A DNA stretch of 10,095 bases from an uncultured Acetatifactor sp. (GTDB taxonomy: Bacteria > Bacillota > Clostridia > Lachnospirales > Lachnospiraceae): contig CAJULV010000090.1 in the NCBI GenBank assembly GCA_910587555.1, forward strand, positions 1 to 10,095, written 5' to 3'. The notes beneath the pieces are model-generated. The model saw nothing but the letters and a program-made list of their open reading frames with translations, was not told the DNA's origin and did no database searches. This document shows, in pieces, positions 1-6,547 of this stretch. The first letter of the stretch is position 1. Each line of letters starts with the position of its first letter. The position numbers and the translations under genes are program-made.

Positions 1-76
1 CTCGCCCTCTTTCATCCTTTCCCTCTTTTGAAAAATAGAAAAATACAAAAAAGCCAAAAACAGGAATCCAAGACAT
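1..76 (-). CDS. Partial small membrane protein (N-terminal 25 codons), runs off left edge
   Basis: Only the first 25 codons are in the window. From the ATG at 76 the frame reads a short tryptophan/proline start, an almost purely hydrophobic stretch rich in Phe (about residues 4-15), and then the charged run SKEGKDERGR. A membrane helix followed by a KDERG motif is typical of the small predicted membrane proteins (DUF2178-like and relatives) that are often encoded directly downstream of short Xre regulators. Here it follows such a regulator on the same strand after 55 nt, so the pair is probably an operon. The start is uncertain: the frame is open upstream to about 115 and a TTG at about 103 is possible, and neither has a strong ribosome binding site. 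A competing ATG at 15 (frame MKEGE) has a purine-rich upstream sequence but would leave the hydrophobic frame unexplained. The family name is an inference. Confidence 0.55.
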   Translation of the reverse strand, partial: MSWIPVFGFFVFFYFSKEGKDERGR

Positions 77-131
77 GCATTTACGCTCAAAAAATTCTGC
101 TGTCAAATAAAATAGTCAACCTTTCAGCCAT

Positions 132-356
132 TTACTGCTCCTCCTTAAAGTCAAATAAATCTTCCATTGTCACCCCAAACACTTTTGCTATGCTGTAGGC
201 CAGCAGCATGGAAGGATTATAACGATTTCGTTCAAGCTGCATAATCGTCTGCCTTGATACACCCACCAAATCGGCAAGCTCCTGCTGCGTCATTCTATTT
301 GCAGCTCGATATATATGAATCTTACTGTCAAATTGATATTTATTCTTATTAGCCAC
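132..356 (-). CDS. Short Xre-family (HTH_3) transcriptional regulator, 74 aa
   Basis: A single-domain DNA-binding protein. The helix-turn-helix occupies roughly residues 20-46, with MTQQELADLVGVSRQTI as helices 2 and 3, followed by the ERNRYNPS loop and the AYSIAKVFGVTMEDLF end typical of 65-75 residue Xre regulators. No sensor or multimerisation domain is present. I place the start at the GTG at 356, because AAAGGCGGTGAG (371-360) is a good Shine-Dalgarno sequence just before it. The ATG at 374 opens the same frame but would translate that site. The gene sits 55 nt ahead of a small membrane protein on the same strand, a frequent pairing in Firmicutes where the regulator probably controls its own operon. 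No convincing -35/-10 pair was found between it and dapB. The target is unknown. Confidence 0.88.
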   Translation of the reverse strand: MANKNKYQFDSKIHIYRAANRMTQQELADLVGVSRQTIMQLERNRYNPSMLLAYSIAKVFGVTMEDLFDFKEEQ

Positions 357-437
357 AGACTCACCGCCTTTCATTGTTTTTCATTTTCCTGTGCGGTTAT
401 AAACATAACATGTTTCCTGCATTGAGGGTTCTTTATC

Positions 438-1217
438 CTAATGCTGACCGGTGTGTTCAAAATGGCTGCCGTCGCAGAAATCGTCCATATTGTATAATCC
501 ATTTGCCTGCTTTACCGTCCATACCGCTGCCTCAATTGCACCCTCTGCAAAAGCTTCTCTGGATGATACCTGATGCCTGAATGTCACTACTTCATCTTTG
601 CTGTTTGCAAAGACAACCTCATGCTCCCCGAATATATTTCCGCCCCGCACACTGCAGATCTTCACTTTTTCTTTGCGGATGTTTTCGTTTGCCTCCATAA
701 GCGCAGCTTTTATCATAAGGGCAGTCCCACTGGGAGCATCCTTTTTCTGATTGTGGTGATACTCTATAATCTGGATATCCGTATCCAGGCTTGTCCTCTT
801 CGCATAAACTTTCAAAACAGCAATAAAATCATGCAGCGCAACGCTGAAATTTCCTGACATGAAAACCGGGAGGACAACACCCAGTCTGCCGATCTTTTCT
901 ATCGCTTCGGCAGAAAACGCCGTGGTGGCAATGACAAGGGCTTTTCCCATCCTCTCATATTTGAAATAGCTGTCATTCATAAAGGTCTCGGCATTGGTGC
1001 AGTCAATAAAAACATCACAGTCCTCCGCAGCCTCTATATCATCAATGATGGGCAAGTCCCATTCGCCTCCCACAAGCTCCGATATCCTCTTCCCTACAAA
1101 CGGATTTCCCTTTCTGGCCACGGCATAACTGATTTCGACGTCTTCTCTATGCAACGCACTTTTCATAATGGCACTGCCCAGTTTCCCGGTACACCCAACA
1201 ATTGCTAATCTCACCAT
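438..1217 (-). CDS. dapB: 4-hydroxy-tetrahydrodipicolinate reductase
   Basis: Cytoplasmic NAD(P)H-dependent enzyme reducing the dapA product to tetrahydrodipicolinate in the diaminopimelate/lysine pathway. It is 259 aa, a normal length. The Rossmann nucleotide loop is GCTGKLG at residues 8-14. The family signature EYHHNQKKDAPSGTA (152-166) carries the catalytic His pair H154/H155 and Lys159, and RGGNIFGEHEVVF (191-203) and the AFAEGAIEAAVW segment (222-233) are also typical. SGNFSVAL (121-128) matches the cofactor/substrate region. I choose the ATG at 1217 because AAAGAGG (1230-1224) lies 6 nt upstream; the in-frame TTG at 1223 is too close to that site. dapA is not adjacent, which is less usual. 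The neighbour upstream on the same strand, after 155 nt, is an RmlD-like reductase. No promoter is evident in the gap, so co-transcription is possible. Confidence 0.95.
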   Translation of the reverse strand: MVRLAIVGCTGKLGSAIMKSALHREDVEISYAVARKGNPFVGKRISELVGGEWDLPIIDDIEAAEDCDVFIDCTNAETFMNDSYFKYERMGKALVIATTAFSAEAIEKIGRLGVVLPVFMSGNFSVALHDFIAVLKVYAKRTSLDTDIQIIEYHHNQKKDAPSGTALMIKAALMEANENIRKEKVKICSVRGGNIFGEHEVVFANSKDEVVTFRHQVSSREAFAEGAIEAAVWTVKQANGLYNMDDFCDGSHFEHTGQH

Positions 1218-1372
1218 ATTCAACCTCTTTCATTGTGTCTTCAAATCCAAAACTGAAATTCGCTGCTCATTCCATTTTATCCTATCCATTCCCTGCTGCT
1301 CCGCTACTGTTCCATGTTTTCCCCCGCAATATCTTGACTTTTCCTCTTCTGCCGCGGCCGCTAAATGGGAAA
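1218..1372. other. Gap between reductase gene and dapB, with a stop-free 50-codon frame
   Basis: On the minus strand one frame is open from about 1392 to its TGA at 1235-1233. The frame contains an Ala/Glu-rich stretch and then, after an ATG at about 1292, a 19-codon reading ending in SVLDLKTQ. The TGA is directly followed by the Shine-Dalgarno sequence of dapB. The site upstream of that ATG is weak and nothing in the translation is recognisable, so it may be a short leader ORF, a decayed gene, or chance. The stretch includes a GC-rich palindromic patch at 1351-1361 (GCGGCCGC at 1354-1361), unlike its AT-rich surroundings. No intrinsic terminator was found. Confidence 0.3.
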
Positions 1373-2188
1373 TTATTGATTTTTATTATGCTCTTTTAAT
1401 GTGGACAATACATCTGTAACCGTCATTTGCAGGTCATCCGGAATTTCTTTTCTTGCCGAAAGGATTGCAAAGCATGCTTCTTCGTCCTCTGGTTCCGCAA
1501 GAAATTGCGGCATGTCAATTTGAAGCGTTTCACAGACCATTTTCTCAAAAGAAAAGTAATTAACGGTATCTCTGGTTCCCACATGAAAAATTCCGTGTAA
1601 ATTATTGTCGAAAACATACTTTGCGTAGTTCCCTATTTGTTTCGCATGCGTTACATTTATCCTGTAATTGGGGTAAGTACGATAAGGCTCTTTATTACGG
1701 CTATACCGCTTCAATTGTTGAACTCTTGGACAATCGTTACTCCAGACTGCAGCCAATCGGAAAATTATCAGCCGGTTTTCAAGTATTTTCTCCAACATAC
1801 TCTCACAATCCCGTTTGAAACTACCGTAATCGGATTCCGGCATCGGCAAATCATGTTCTGTCCAGGGCCTGGACAGGTTGCCATCAAATACATTCGCTGT
1901 AGATATATACAATAAACGTTTCTTTTCCACAGCCACCCACTCCGCTAATGTCTTATGAAAACTCATTTGTGACTGATAATTTCCACGAATAGAAGAAATT
2001 ACAATTTCCGGGTTTTCAAGAGCTAAAATTTCCACTAATTTATTTGGTTCTTCTATCCTCAATTGATAGCCGTTTTCCGGAACATAATGTCCCGCTGTCA
2101 GTATCATTTGATAGTTGTCGCCCAAACCCGGAACAATTGATTTCCCTACCAAACTGTTGCCGCCAATCACCAAAACTTTCTTTTTCAT
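1373..2188 (-). CDS. RmlD-like NAD(P)-dependent sugar reductase/epimerase (extended SDR)
   Basis: A 271 aa Rossmann-fold protein. The N-terminus MKKKVLVIGGNSLVG carries a glycine-rich nucleotide loop (residues 9-15). The segment LLYISTANVFDG (92-103) corresponds to the STDYVFDG region of dTDP-4-dehydrorhamnose reductases. The catalytic Tyr/Lys pair is Y121-x3-K125 in DYGSFK. The C-terminal half has the GIFHVGTRDTVNYFSF region (199-214), also typical of RmlD. The protein is somewhat shorter than biosynthetic RmlD and is not surrounded by rhamnose or cell-wall sugar genes, so the true substrate is unknown. The ATG at 2188 is preferred: AGGAG lies 6 nt upstream, whereas the upstream TTG at 2209 has no site. 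The gene has its own extended -10 promoter and may be co-transcribed with dapB. Confidence 0.8.
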   Translation of the reverse strand: MKKKVLVIGGNSLVGKSIVPGLGDNYQMILTAGHYVPENGYQLRIEEPNKLVEILALENPEIVISSIRGNYQSQMSFHKTLAEWVAVEKKRLLYISTANVFDGNLSRPWTEHDLPMPESDYGSFKRDCESMLEKILENRLIIFRLAAVWSNDCPRVQQLKRYSRNKEPYRTYPNYRINVTHAKQIGNYAKYVFDNNLHGIFHVGTRDTVNYFSFEKMVCETLQIDMPQFLAEPEDEEACFAILSARKEIPDDLQMTVTDVLSTLKEHNKNQ

Positions 2189-2223
2189 TTCGCACTCCTG
2201 ATATTCCAATTTATCGATGACTT

Positions 2224-2232
2224 ATTATAACA
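2224..2232 (-). promoter_or_regulatory. Extended -10 promoter of the RmlD-like gene
   Basis: The minus strand reads TGTTATAAT, a perfect TATAAT with an extended -10 TG. The -35 region 17 nt upstream is AT-rich but not consensus, as is common for extended -10 promoters. Initiation would fall near 2217, giving a leader of about 30 nt to the ATG at 2188. Seen directly; activity is inferred. Confidence 0.65.
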
Positions 2233-2324
2233 CTTCATTTCTGAAAATAAAATAACTTTCTCTGCAGCGAATACCTCTTTTTCGATTTCTTGCCTCTTTA
2301 CCATGCCCTCTGTGCAAGTTCTTT

Positions 2325-2362
2325 TGCGCTTACCGAACGGCTTCCAGGTACGGTTAGGCGCA
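2325..2362. repeat. Imperfect inverted repeat
   Basis: TGCGCTTACCG (2325-2335) can pair with CGGTTAGGCGCA (2351-2362), with one wobble pair and one bulged base, around a 15-nt loop. It lies in the gap between rubrerythrin and the RmlD-like gene, beside a stronger hairpin at 2384-2424. No T-tract follows on either strand, so it is not a simple terminator. Confidence 0.4.
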
Positions 2363-2383
2363 CTTTATATACGGGCCTGTTCA

Positions 2384-2424
2384 ACACCAGTCATCTGTCA
2401 GCAGGAGCTGACAGGTGACCGTGT
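2384..2424. repeat. Long hairpin-forming inverted repeat
   Basis: The arms GTCATCTGTCAGC (2390-2402) and GCTGACAGGTGAC (2407-2419) are complementary over 13 positions with one exception, around an AGGA loop. Beyond a small internal loop the pairing continues with ACAC (2384-2387) and GTGT (2421-2424). The exception at 2394/2415 is a G-U wobble if transcribed from the plus strand but an A-C mismatch on the minus strand. No T-tract follows on either side. It is about 90 nt downstream of the rubrerythrin stop. It could be mRNA 3'-end protection, an operator, or a copy of a dispersed palindromic repeat. Confidence 0.6.
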
Positions 2425-2444
2425 GCAATCGAGCAGGGGAACGG

Positions 2445-2465
2445 AAAAGAGGAGCAGAATCCTCC
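2445..2465 (-). terminator. Weak candidate terminator after rubrerythrin
   Basis: On the minus strand GAGGA (2464-2460) pairs with TCCTC (2453-2449) around a 6-nt loop and is followed by TTTT. Flanking AGGGG-CGG and CCG-CCCCT segments (2435-2472) can close a larger stem. It begins about 45 nt after the rubrerythrin stop. The stem is short and the T-tract only four long, so termination may be partial. Confidence 0.35.
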
Positions 2466-2507
2466 GCCCCTCTGAAAATCGTCCTGTTATGCCATTTTTC
2501 CCTGAAA

Positions 2508-3050
2508 TCAGTAGTTCTCTGCATGTACCTCGAAATAGCTCTGGGGATGATTGCATGTGGGGCACACCTCCGGAGCCTTTGTCCCAACTACAATGTGACC
2601 GCAGTTGCGGCACTCCCACACCTTCACCTCGCTCTTCTCGAATACGGCTGCCGTCTCCAGATTCCGGAGCAGCGCCCGATACCTTTCCTCATGATGCTTC
2701 TCGATTTCTCCTACCAGGCGGAACTTGGCCGCAAGCTCCGGAAAGCCTTCCTCCTCTGCCGTCCTGGCAAAATCCGCATACATATCCGTCCACTCAAAGT
2801 TTTCTCCCTCTGCAGCCGCGGCTAGGTTCTCCTTCGTATCGCCGATACCGGCAAGCTCCTTGAGCCACATCTTCGCATGCTCTTTTTCGTTTTCCGCAGT
2901 CTTCAGAAACAGGCCTGCAATCTGCTCATAGCCTTCCTTTTTTGCTGCGGAGGCAAAATAGGTATACTTGTTCCTGGCCTGGGATTCCCCCGCAAATGCT
3001 GCCTCCAGATTCTTTTCTGTCTGCGTTCCCGCATACTTCGTTGTTTTCAT
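2508..3050 (-). CDS. rbr: Rubrerythrin (peroxide-reducing diiron/rubredoxin protein)
   Basis: Cytoplasmic oxidative-stress protein of anaerobes that reduces hydrogen peroxide at a diiron site, with electrons passed through a rubredoxin-like iron centre. It is 180 aa, close to the usual 190. The N-terminal ferritin-like four-helix domain (about 1-135) contains the ligand motifs FAGESQARNKY (E22), ENEKEH (E55, H58), AEEEGF (98-103) and VGEIEKHHEERY (E117, H120). The C-terminal rubredoxin domain has the pairs CRNC (C147, C150) and CPTC (C163, C166), so all expected ligands are present. The ATG at 3050 is preceded by AGGAGG at a good distance. It stands alone, separated by 259 nt from the MFS permease gene upstream. 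No PerR gene is adjacent; an inverted repeat at 3097-3110 upstream may be an operator. Confidence 0.96.
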   Translation of the reverse strand: MKTTKYAGTQTEKNLEAAFAGESQARNKYTYFASAAKKEGYEQIAGLFLKTAENEKEHAKMWLKELAGIGDTKENLAAAAEGENFEWTDMYADFARTAEEEGFPELAAKFRLVGEIEKHHEERYRALLRNLETAAVFEKSEVKVWECRNCGHIVVGTKAPEVCPTCNHPQSYFEVHAENY

Positions 3051-3309
3051 GTCTTTTCCTCCTGTTATTCTGCGACGTCATACCGTCTGCTTTCCATTGA
3101 TTCCAATCAAACAGGGAAATGGCCTTCTCCACTGCCCGCTCCGCCCTGCGGTCCCTGCGCCGCCGAAACGGCATATTTCCCCTGCGCGGGCCTGCGCATC
3201 CAAAACTGCGGCCTGTAACCGTACTTCCGCCGCCCCGTGAATCCCCGGGCAAGTTTTCCATTGTTCCGGTTCCCCGGTACCCCTGCTTCGCTCTGCCATG
3301 CACCTGCCC
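3051..3309. other. GC-rich gap between MFS gene and rubrerythrin, coding status unclear
   Basis: On the minus strand all three frames are free of stops over most of this 259-nt stretch, which is visibly richer in G and C than the flanks. One frame starts with ATG at 3299, just 8 nt after the MFS stop, has GGGCAGGTG upstream, and would give 73 aa ending at 3078. Another, starting with GTG at 3303, runs into rubrerythrin out of frame. None resembles a known family. It could be a small coupled gene, a decayed gene, or a leader region. The AT-rich last 60 nt probably hold the rubrerythrin promoter. Confidence 0.35.
3097..3110. promoter_or_regulatory. Inverted repeat at the presumed rubrerythrin promoter
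   Basis: TTGATT and AATCAA form perfect 6-bp arms around a 2-nt centre, 47 nt upstream of the rubrerythrin ATG. On the minus strand a weak promoter, TTGGAA-N18-TATGAC, would overlap one arm, the position expected for a repressor operator. It does not match the PerR or Fur consensus that I know. The regulator is unknown. Confidence 0.35.
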
Positions 3310-4491
3310 TCAAACAGATGCTTTTTTCAGTCTCCCGCAGAGAAAAATTCCGGCTAACAGCAGCACCGGAAAGATAACGCCTGCCAGAATGCCCATCTTC
3401 AGGTCATCTCCGGACATCCCTGATACCATTCCCACCAGAGTCGGCCCTGCCGAACAGCCGATGTCCCCGCCCAGGGCCAGCAGGGCGAACATAGCCGTAC
3501 CTCCCCTGGGCAGAGCGGCCGATGCCCTGCTGAAGGTTCCGGGCCACATAATCCCCACCGACAGCCCGCAGATTCCGCAGCATACCAGACTAAGCGGCGG
3601 CAGAAGAGAGATGCCCAGATAAGCAAAAATGCAAAGGCAGCTGCTGCAGACCATGAACCGTTCCAGATGAATCCGGTCTCCGTATTTCCCGTAGAATAAC
3701 CTGGATGTTCCCATCAGCACCGCAAAGACCAGAGGCCCGGCCAGATCTCCCACCGTTTTGGACAGTCCCAGGCCTTTCTCCGCAAAGGTGGACGCCCACT
3801 GGCTTACCGCCTGCTCGCTTGCCCCTGCGCATACCATCATGATCAGCAAAATCCAGAATATCTTCAGGCGGAACAGTTCCCCCAGCGTCAGCCCCCGCTC
3901 TCCCTCTTCCATCAGCGGAGCAATGGGCACCCCGGCAAAGGCAACGGCATTGGCAATCGGAATCAGCGCCCACAGGCAGGCCAGAATTTTCCAGTTCCCG
4001 ATGCCTGCCGCCTGGAAAAACAGGGCGGAAAGCAGCACCACCCCCGCATGCCCCCAACAGTAAAAAGAATGCAGCATGCTCATGGTCTTTTCCTTATGAT
4101 CGGAAGGACATGCCTCCACCACCGGACTCACCAGGACTTCCAACAGCCCGCCGCCCACGGCATAGACCATGACGGAAATCAAAATCCCGGCAAAAGGCGA
4201 CGGCAGCAGCTCCGGCAGAATGGTCAGGAAAATCAGGCCCGCCGCCGATAAAACATGGGCGGCAACCAAAGACACACGATACCCGATTTTATCCACGAAC
4301 CCTACAGCCAGAAGGTCCACCAGAAGCTGTATCCCGAAATTGAACGTCACCAATAAGGTAATCCGGGAAAGGGGTATCCCATAGCTTCTGTGAAAAAACA
4401 AAAATAGCAGGGGCGTAAAATTGTTTACCACAGCCTGTACAATGTAGCCCGTGAAACAGGCTCTTATGGTTTTGTCATACTGGTTCCTCAT
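3310..4491 (-). CDS. Major facilitator superfamily permease, 12 TM
   Basis: A 393 aa inner-membrane transporter made up almost entirely of hydrophobic helices in two halves with a central charged loop (MEEGERGLTLGELFRLK). The segment GFVDKIGYR (64-72) lies where MFS motif A (GxxxDRxGRR) occurs between helices 2 and 3, and YGKYGDRIHLERF is the counterpart in the second half. The SVGIMWPGTFSRASAALP region and the overall layout recall the sugar-transporting fucose-permease-like group, but the substrate cannot be read from the sequence. The start at 4491 is chosen because AAAGGA lies 5 nt upstream and because the -10 and -35 of a strong promoter occupy 4550-4578, so any longer version would begin in or before the promoter. 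It follows thrS on the same strand but has its own promoter. Confidence 0.9.
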   Translation of the reverse strand: MRNQYDKTIRACFTGYIVQAVVNNFTPLLFLFFHRSYGIPLSRITLLVTFNFGIQLLVDLLAVGFVDKIGYRVSLVAAHVLSAAGLIFLTILPELLPSPFAGILISVMVYAVGGGLLEVLVSPVVEACPSDHKEKTMSMLHSFYCWGHAGVVLLSALFFQAAGIGNWKILACLWALIPIANAVAFAGVPIAPLMEEGERGLTLGELFRLKIFWILLIMMVCAGASEQAVSQWASTFAEKGLGLSKTVGDLAGPLVFAVLMGTSRLFYGKYGDRIHLERFMVCSSCLCIFAYLGISLLPPLSLVCCGICGLSVGIMWPGTFSRASAALPRGGTAMFALLALGGDIGCSAGPTLVGMVSGMSGDDLKMGILAGVIFPVLLLAGIFLCGRLKKASV

Positions 4492-4549
4492 TTTCGTCCT
4501 TTTCCCGTAAAGGAGACCCTCCTGAAAAAGTCCCCCGCCTTTCCGTCCC

Positions 4550-4578
4550 ATTATACCCCTTTTCTGCCTATATTTCAA
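4550..4578 (-). promoter_or_regulatory. Promoter of the MFS permease gene
   Basis: Minus strand: TTGAAA (4578-4573), a 17-nt spacer, then a perfect TATAAT (4555-4550). Transcription would start near 4543, giving a leader of about 50 nt to the ATG at 4491. It decides the start of the permease gene. Confidence 0.75.
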
Positions 4579-4681
4579 GTTACTCTCACGAGCCGCAGCA
4601 AGTTGTCTCCGTCACGGCAGAAACAGCTCACCATGCACAAGTCTGCTTCAATCCTTCGGCATCCCCAGACAGGGAACCCTA
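4579..4681. other. Gap between thrS and the MFS promoter
   Basis: About 100 nt after the thrS stop. I see no convincing intrinsic terminator: only short imperfect complementarities and no T-tract on the minus strand. Read-through from thrS into the permease gene is therefore possible. Confidence 0.4.
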
Positions 4682-6460
4682 TCAGTCAGACAGCCCGCCG
4701 TGAAAGCAGATACCTTCCTCCTGAAGCATTTCCAAGAACCTGCCCACCGGCATCCTTCCCAGGTCCCCCGCCTCCCGCTGCCGGACAGAGACCGTTGCAG
4801 TGGCGCTTTCCTTCTCTCCCACCACAAGCATGTAGGGAATCTTTTCCATCTGGGCCGTCCTGATTTTGTAGCCTATCTTTTCTCCTTTTATATCCGTTTC
4901 GCAGCGCAGCCCTTCCCTCTTCATCCGGCTTTCGATTTCCCGGGCGTAATCCGCATATTTATCCGAGATGGGCAGCACCTTCACCTGTACCGGAGACAGC
5001 CACAGGGGAAACTTTCCTGCGTAATGTTCCATCAGAATCCCCATGAACCGCTCAAGAGAGCCGAACACCACCCGGTGTATCATAATGGGACGGTGCTTTT
5101 TTCCGTCTTCACCGATGTACTCTGCCCCGAAACGCTGCGGCAGTTGAAAGTCCAACTGGATAGTTCCGCACTGCCAGGTCCTTCCCAGGGAATCCTCCAG
5201 GTGGAAATCGATCTTCGGACCGTAGAACGCCCCGTCTCCGGGATTTATCACATAGGGAAGTTTCAGATCCTCCAACGCGCTGCGCAGACCCTCGGTAGCC
5301 GCCTCCCACTCCTCCAGACTGCCGATGAAGCTTTCCGGCCTGGTGGACAGCTCAACATGGTACCGGAAGCCAAAACGGGAATATACTTCGCCAATCAGGC
5401 GGGCAACCCCTTTTATCTCTTCCTGCATCTGTTCCGGCATCATAAAGATGTGAGCATCATCCTGGGTGCAGCAGCGAACCCGCATAAGCCCGTGGAGGGT
5501 GCCGGATTTTTCGTTTCTGTGGATCAGCCCCAGTTCACTGATGCGCATGGGAAGCTCCCGGTAAGAACGGGGTTCCATCTGGTAAACCAACATGCCCCCC
5601 GGACAGCTCATGGGCTTTATGGCATAGTCCCCTCCGTCGATGGCCGTGGTATACATTTTGTCCCTGTAATGCTCCCAGTGCCCGGATGTCTCCCAAAGCT
5701 TACGGTTCAGCATCACCGGCGTGGAAATCTCCCTGTATCCTTCCCTCTCATGCAGCTGTCTCCAGTAGTCGATAAGCAGATTCCGAAACTGCAGGCCCCG
5801 GGGAAGAAAGAAGGGGAATCCCGGACCCTCATCAAACAGGGCAAAGAAGCCCAGTTCCTTCCCTAATTTCCTGTGATCCCTCTTTTTCGCCTCCTCCAGG
5901 CGGTTCAGATATTCCCCAAGCCTCTCTTCATCCGGAAACGACGTGCCGTAAATCCTGGTGAGCATCTTATTCCTCTCGTCTCCCCGCCAGTAGGCCCCCG
6001 CTACGGACAGCAGCCGGAATGCCCTGACAGCACTGGTATACTCCACATGAGGGCCTGCGCACATCTCCACATACTCTCCCTGTCGGTAAAGGCTGATTTC
6101 CTCGTTTTCCGGCAGTTCCTGCAAAATTTCCGCCTTGTAATCCTCATTTCGTTCCTCCAGTTCCTGCAGGAGCGTCTTACGGTCTGCCGTAAACTGCTTC
6201 AGCTGCAGATTCTCTTTCACAATTTTCCGCATCTCCCCTTCCACTTCCGGGAAATTTTCTTCCGAAAAACGGAACGAAAATTCAAAATCATAGTAGAATC
6301 CCTCCGCTGTCGCCGGACCTATGGCACATTTCGTATCCGGATACAGCCGTTTTACCGCCTGGGCCAGGATATGCGCCGTGGTGTGCCGGAATGCGTTTCT
6401 TCCCAGTTCCTCCTCAAAACCTGCCTCCCTGATGGAACCGTCTCTCATCTTGATCTTCAT
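4682..6460 (-). CDS. thrS: Threonyl-tRNA synthetase with a truncated TGS domain
   Basis: Class II aminoacyl-tRNA synthetase charging tRNA-Thr. It has 592 aa, against about 635-645 in full-length bacterial enzymes. The editing domain has the HxxxH pair H26/H30 (RHTTAH) and the CAGPH motif (C134, H138). The catalytic core has the motif 1 region around STPVML, motif 2 in HRNEKSGTLHGLMRVR (314-329), motif 3 at GSLERF (467-472), and the zinc ligands C286, H337 and H462. The anticodon-binding domain follows from about 490. The start at 6460 (MKIKMRDGS) has AGGAAAGGAAGAG upstream. The longer in-frame version from 6511 would begin inside the T-box terminator and is rejected. Only the first strand of the TGS domain remains before the editing domain, so about 45 residues are absent without any frame break. 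Regulated by the T-box leader upstream. Confidence 0.97.
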   Translation of the reverse strand: MKIKMRDGSIREAGFEEELGRNAFRHTTAHILAQAVKRLYPDTKCAIGPATAEGFYYDFEFSFRFSEENFPEVEGEMRKIVKENLQLKQFTADRKTLLQELEERNEDYKAEILQELPENEEISLYRQGEYVEMCAGPHVEYTSAVRAFRLLSVAGAYWRGDERNKMLTRIYGTSFPDEERLGEYLNRLEEAKKRDHRKLGKELGFFALFDEGPGFPFFLPRGLQFRNLLIDYWRQLHEREGYREISTPVMLNRKLWETSGHWEHYRDKMYTTAIDGGDYAIKPMSCPGGMLVYQMEPRSYRELPMRISELGLIHRNEKSGTLHGLMRVRCCTQDDAHIFMMPEQMQEEIKGVARLIGEVYSRFGFRYHVELSTRPESFIGSLEEWEAATEGLRSALEDLKLPYVINPGDGAFYGPKIDFHLEDSLGRTWQCGTIQLDFQLPQRFGAEYIGEDGKKHRPIMIHRVVFGSLERFMGILMEHYAGKFPLWLSPVQVKVLPISDKYADYAREIESRMKREGLRCETDIKGEKIGYKIRTAQMEKIPYMLVVGEKESATATVSVRQREAGDLGRMPVGRFLEMLQEEGICFHGGLSD

Positions 6461-6500
6461 TTCTTCTCTTCCTTTCCTGAATGAATTTTTCAATCCACAT

Positions 6501-6547
6501 AAGAAAAGCACTCTTAAAGATAGTTATAACTACCTTTAAGGGTGCTT
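6501..6547 (-). terminator. T-box regulated terminator of thrS
   Basis: A stem of about 20 bp: AAGCACCCTTAAAGGTAGTT pairs with the complementary arm containing CTTTAAGAGTGCTT (minus strand, 6547-6506), with one wobble and one mismatch, followed by TTTTCTT. Its 5' arm shares GCACCCTT with the antiterminator, so the two are mutually exclusive, as expected for a T-box. Confidence 0.92.

Noticed and set aside
375..437. Possible promoter and AACATGTT palindrome upstream of the left Xre gene
   Set aside because: TTTATAA could be a -10 but no -35 is found at a proper distance, and an 8-bp palindrome is expected by chance.
2185..2304. 39-codon minus-strand ORF whose TGA overlaps the RmlD-like start (ATGA)
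   Set aside because: The only ribosome-binding-like sequence is too close to its ATG, and the gene's extended -10 promoter lies inside the frame, so the main transcript would not carry its start.
2303..2863. 186-codon plus-strand ORF
   Set aside because: It is largely antisense to rubrerythrin, is Pro/Ser-rich as expected of a shadow frame, and has no start signals.
4492..4578. Longer MFS permease start (422 aa)
   Set aside because: The first codon would be part of the -35 box TTGAAA and the next ATG lies in the -10 box; the RNA starts downstream of both.
4700..5866. 388-codon plus-strand ORF opposite thrS
   Set aside because: It lies entirely antisense to a clearly conserved gene and shows no domain of its own; a long open antisense frame is common in GC-rich codon usage.
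6461..6511. Longer thrS start giving 17 extra residues
   Set aside because: It would begin inside the T-box terminator hairpin and lacks a ribosome binding site, whereas the ATG at 6460 has a strong one. The extra residues also do not form a TGS domain.
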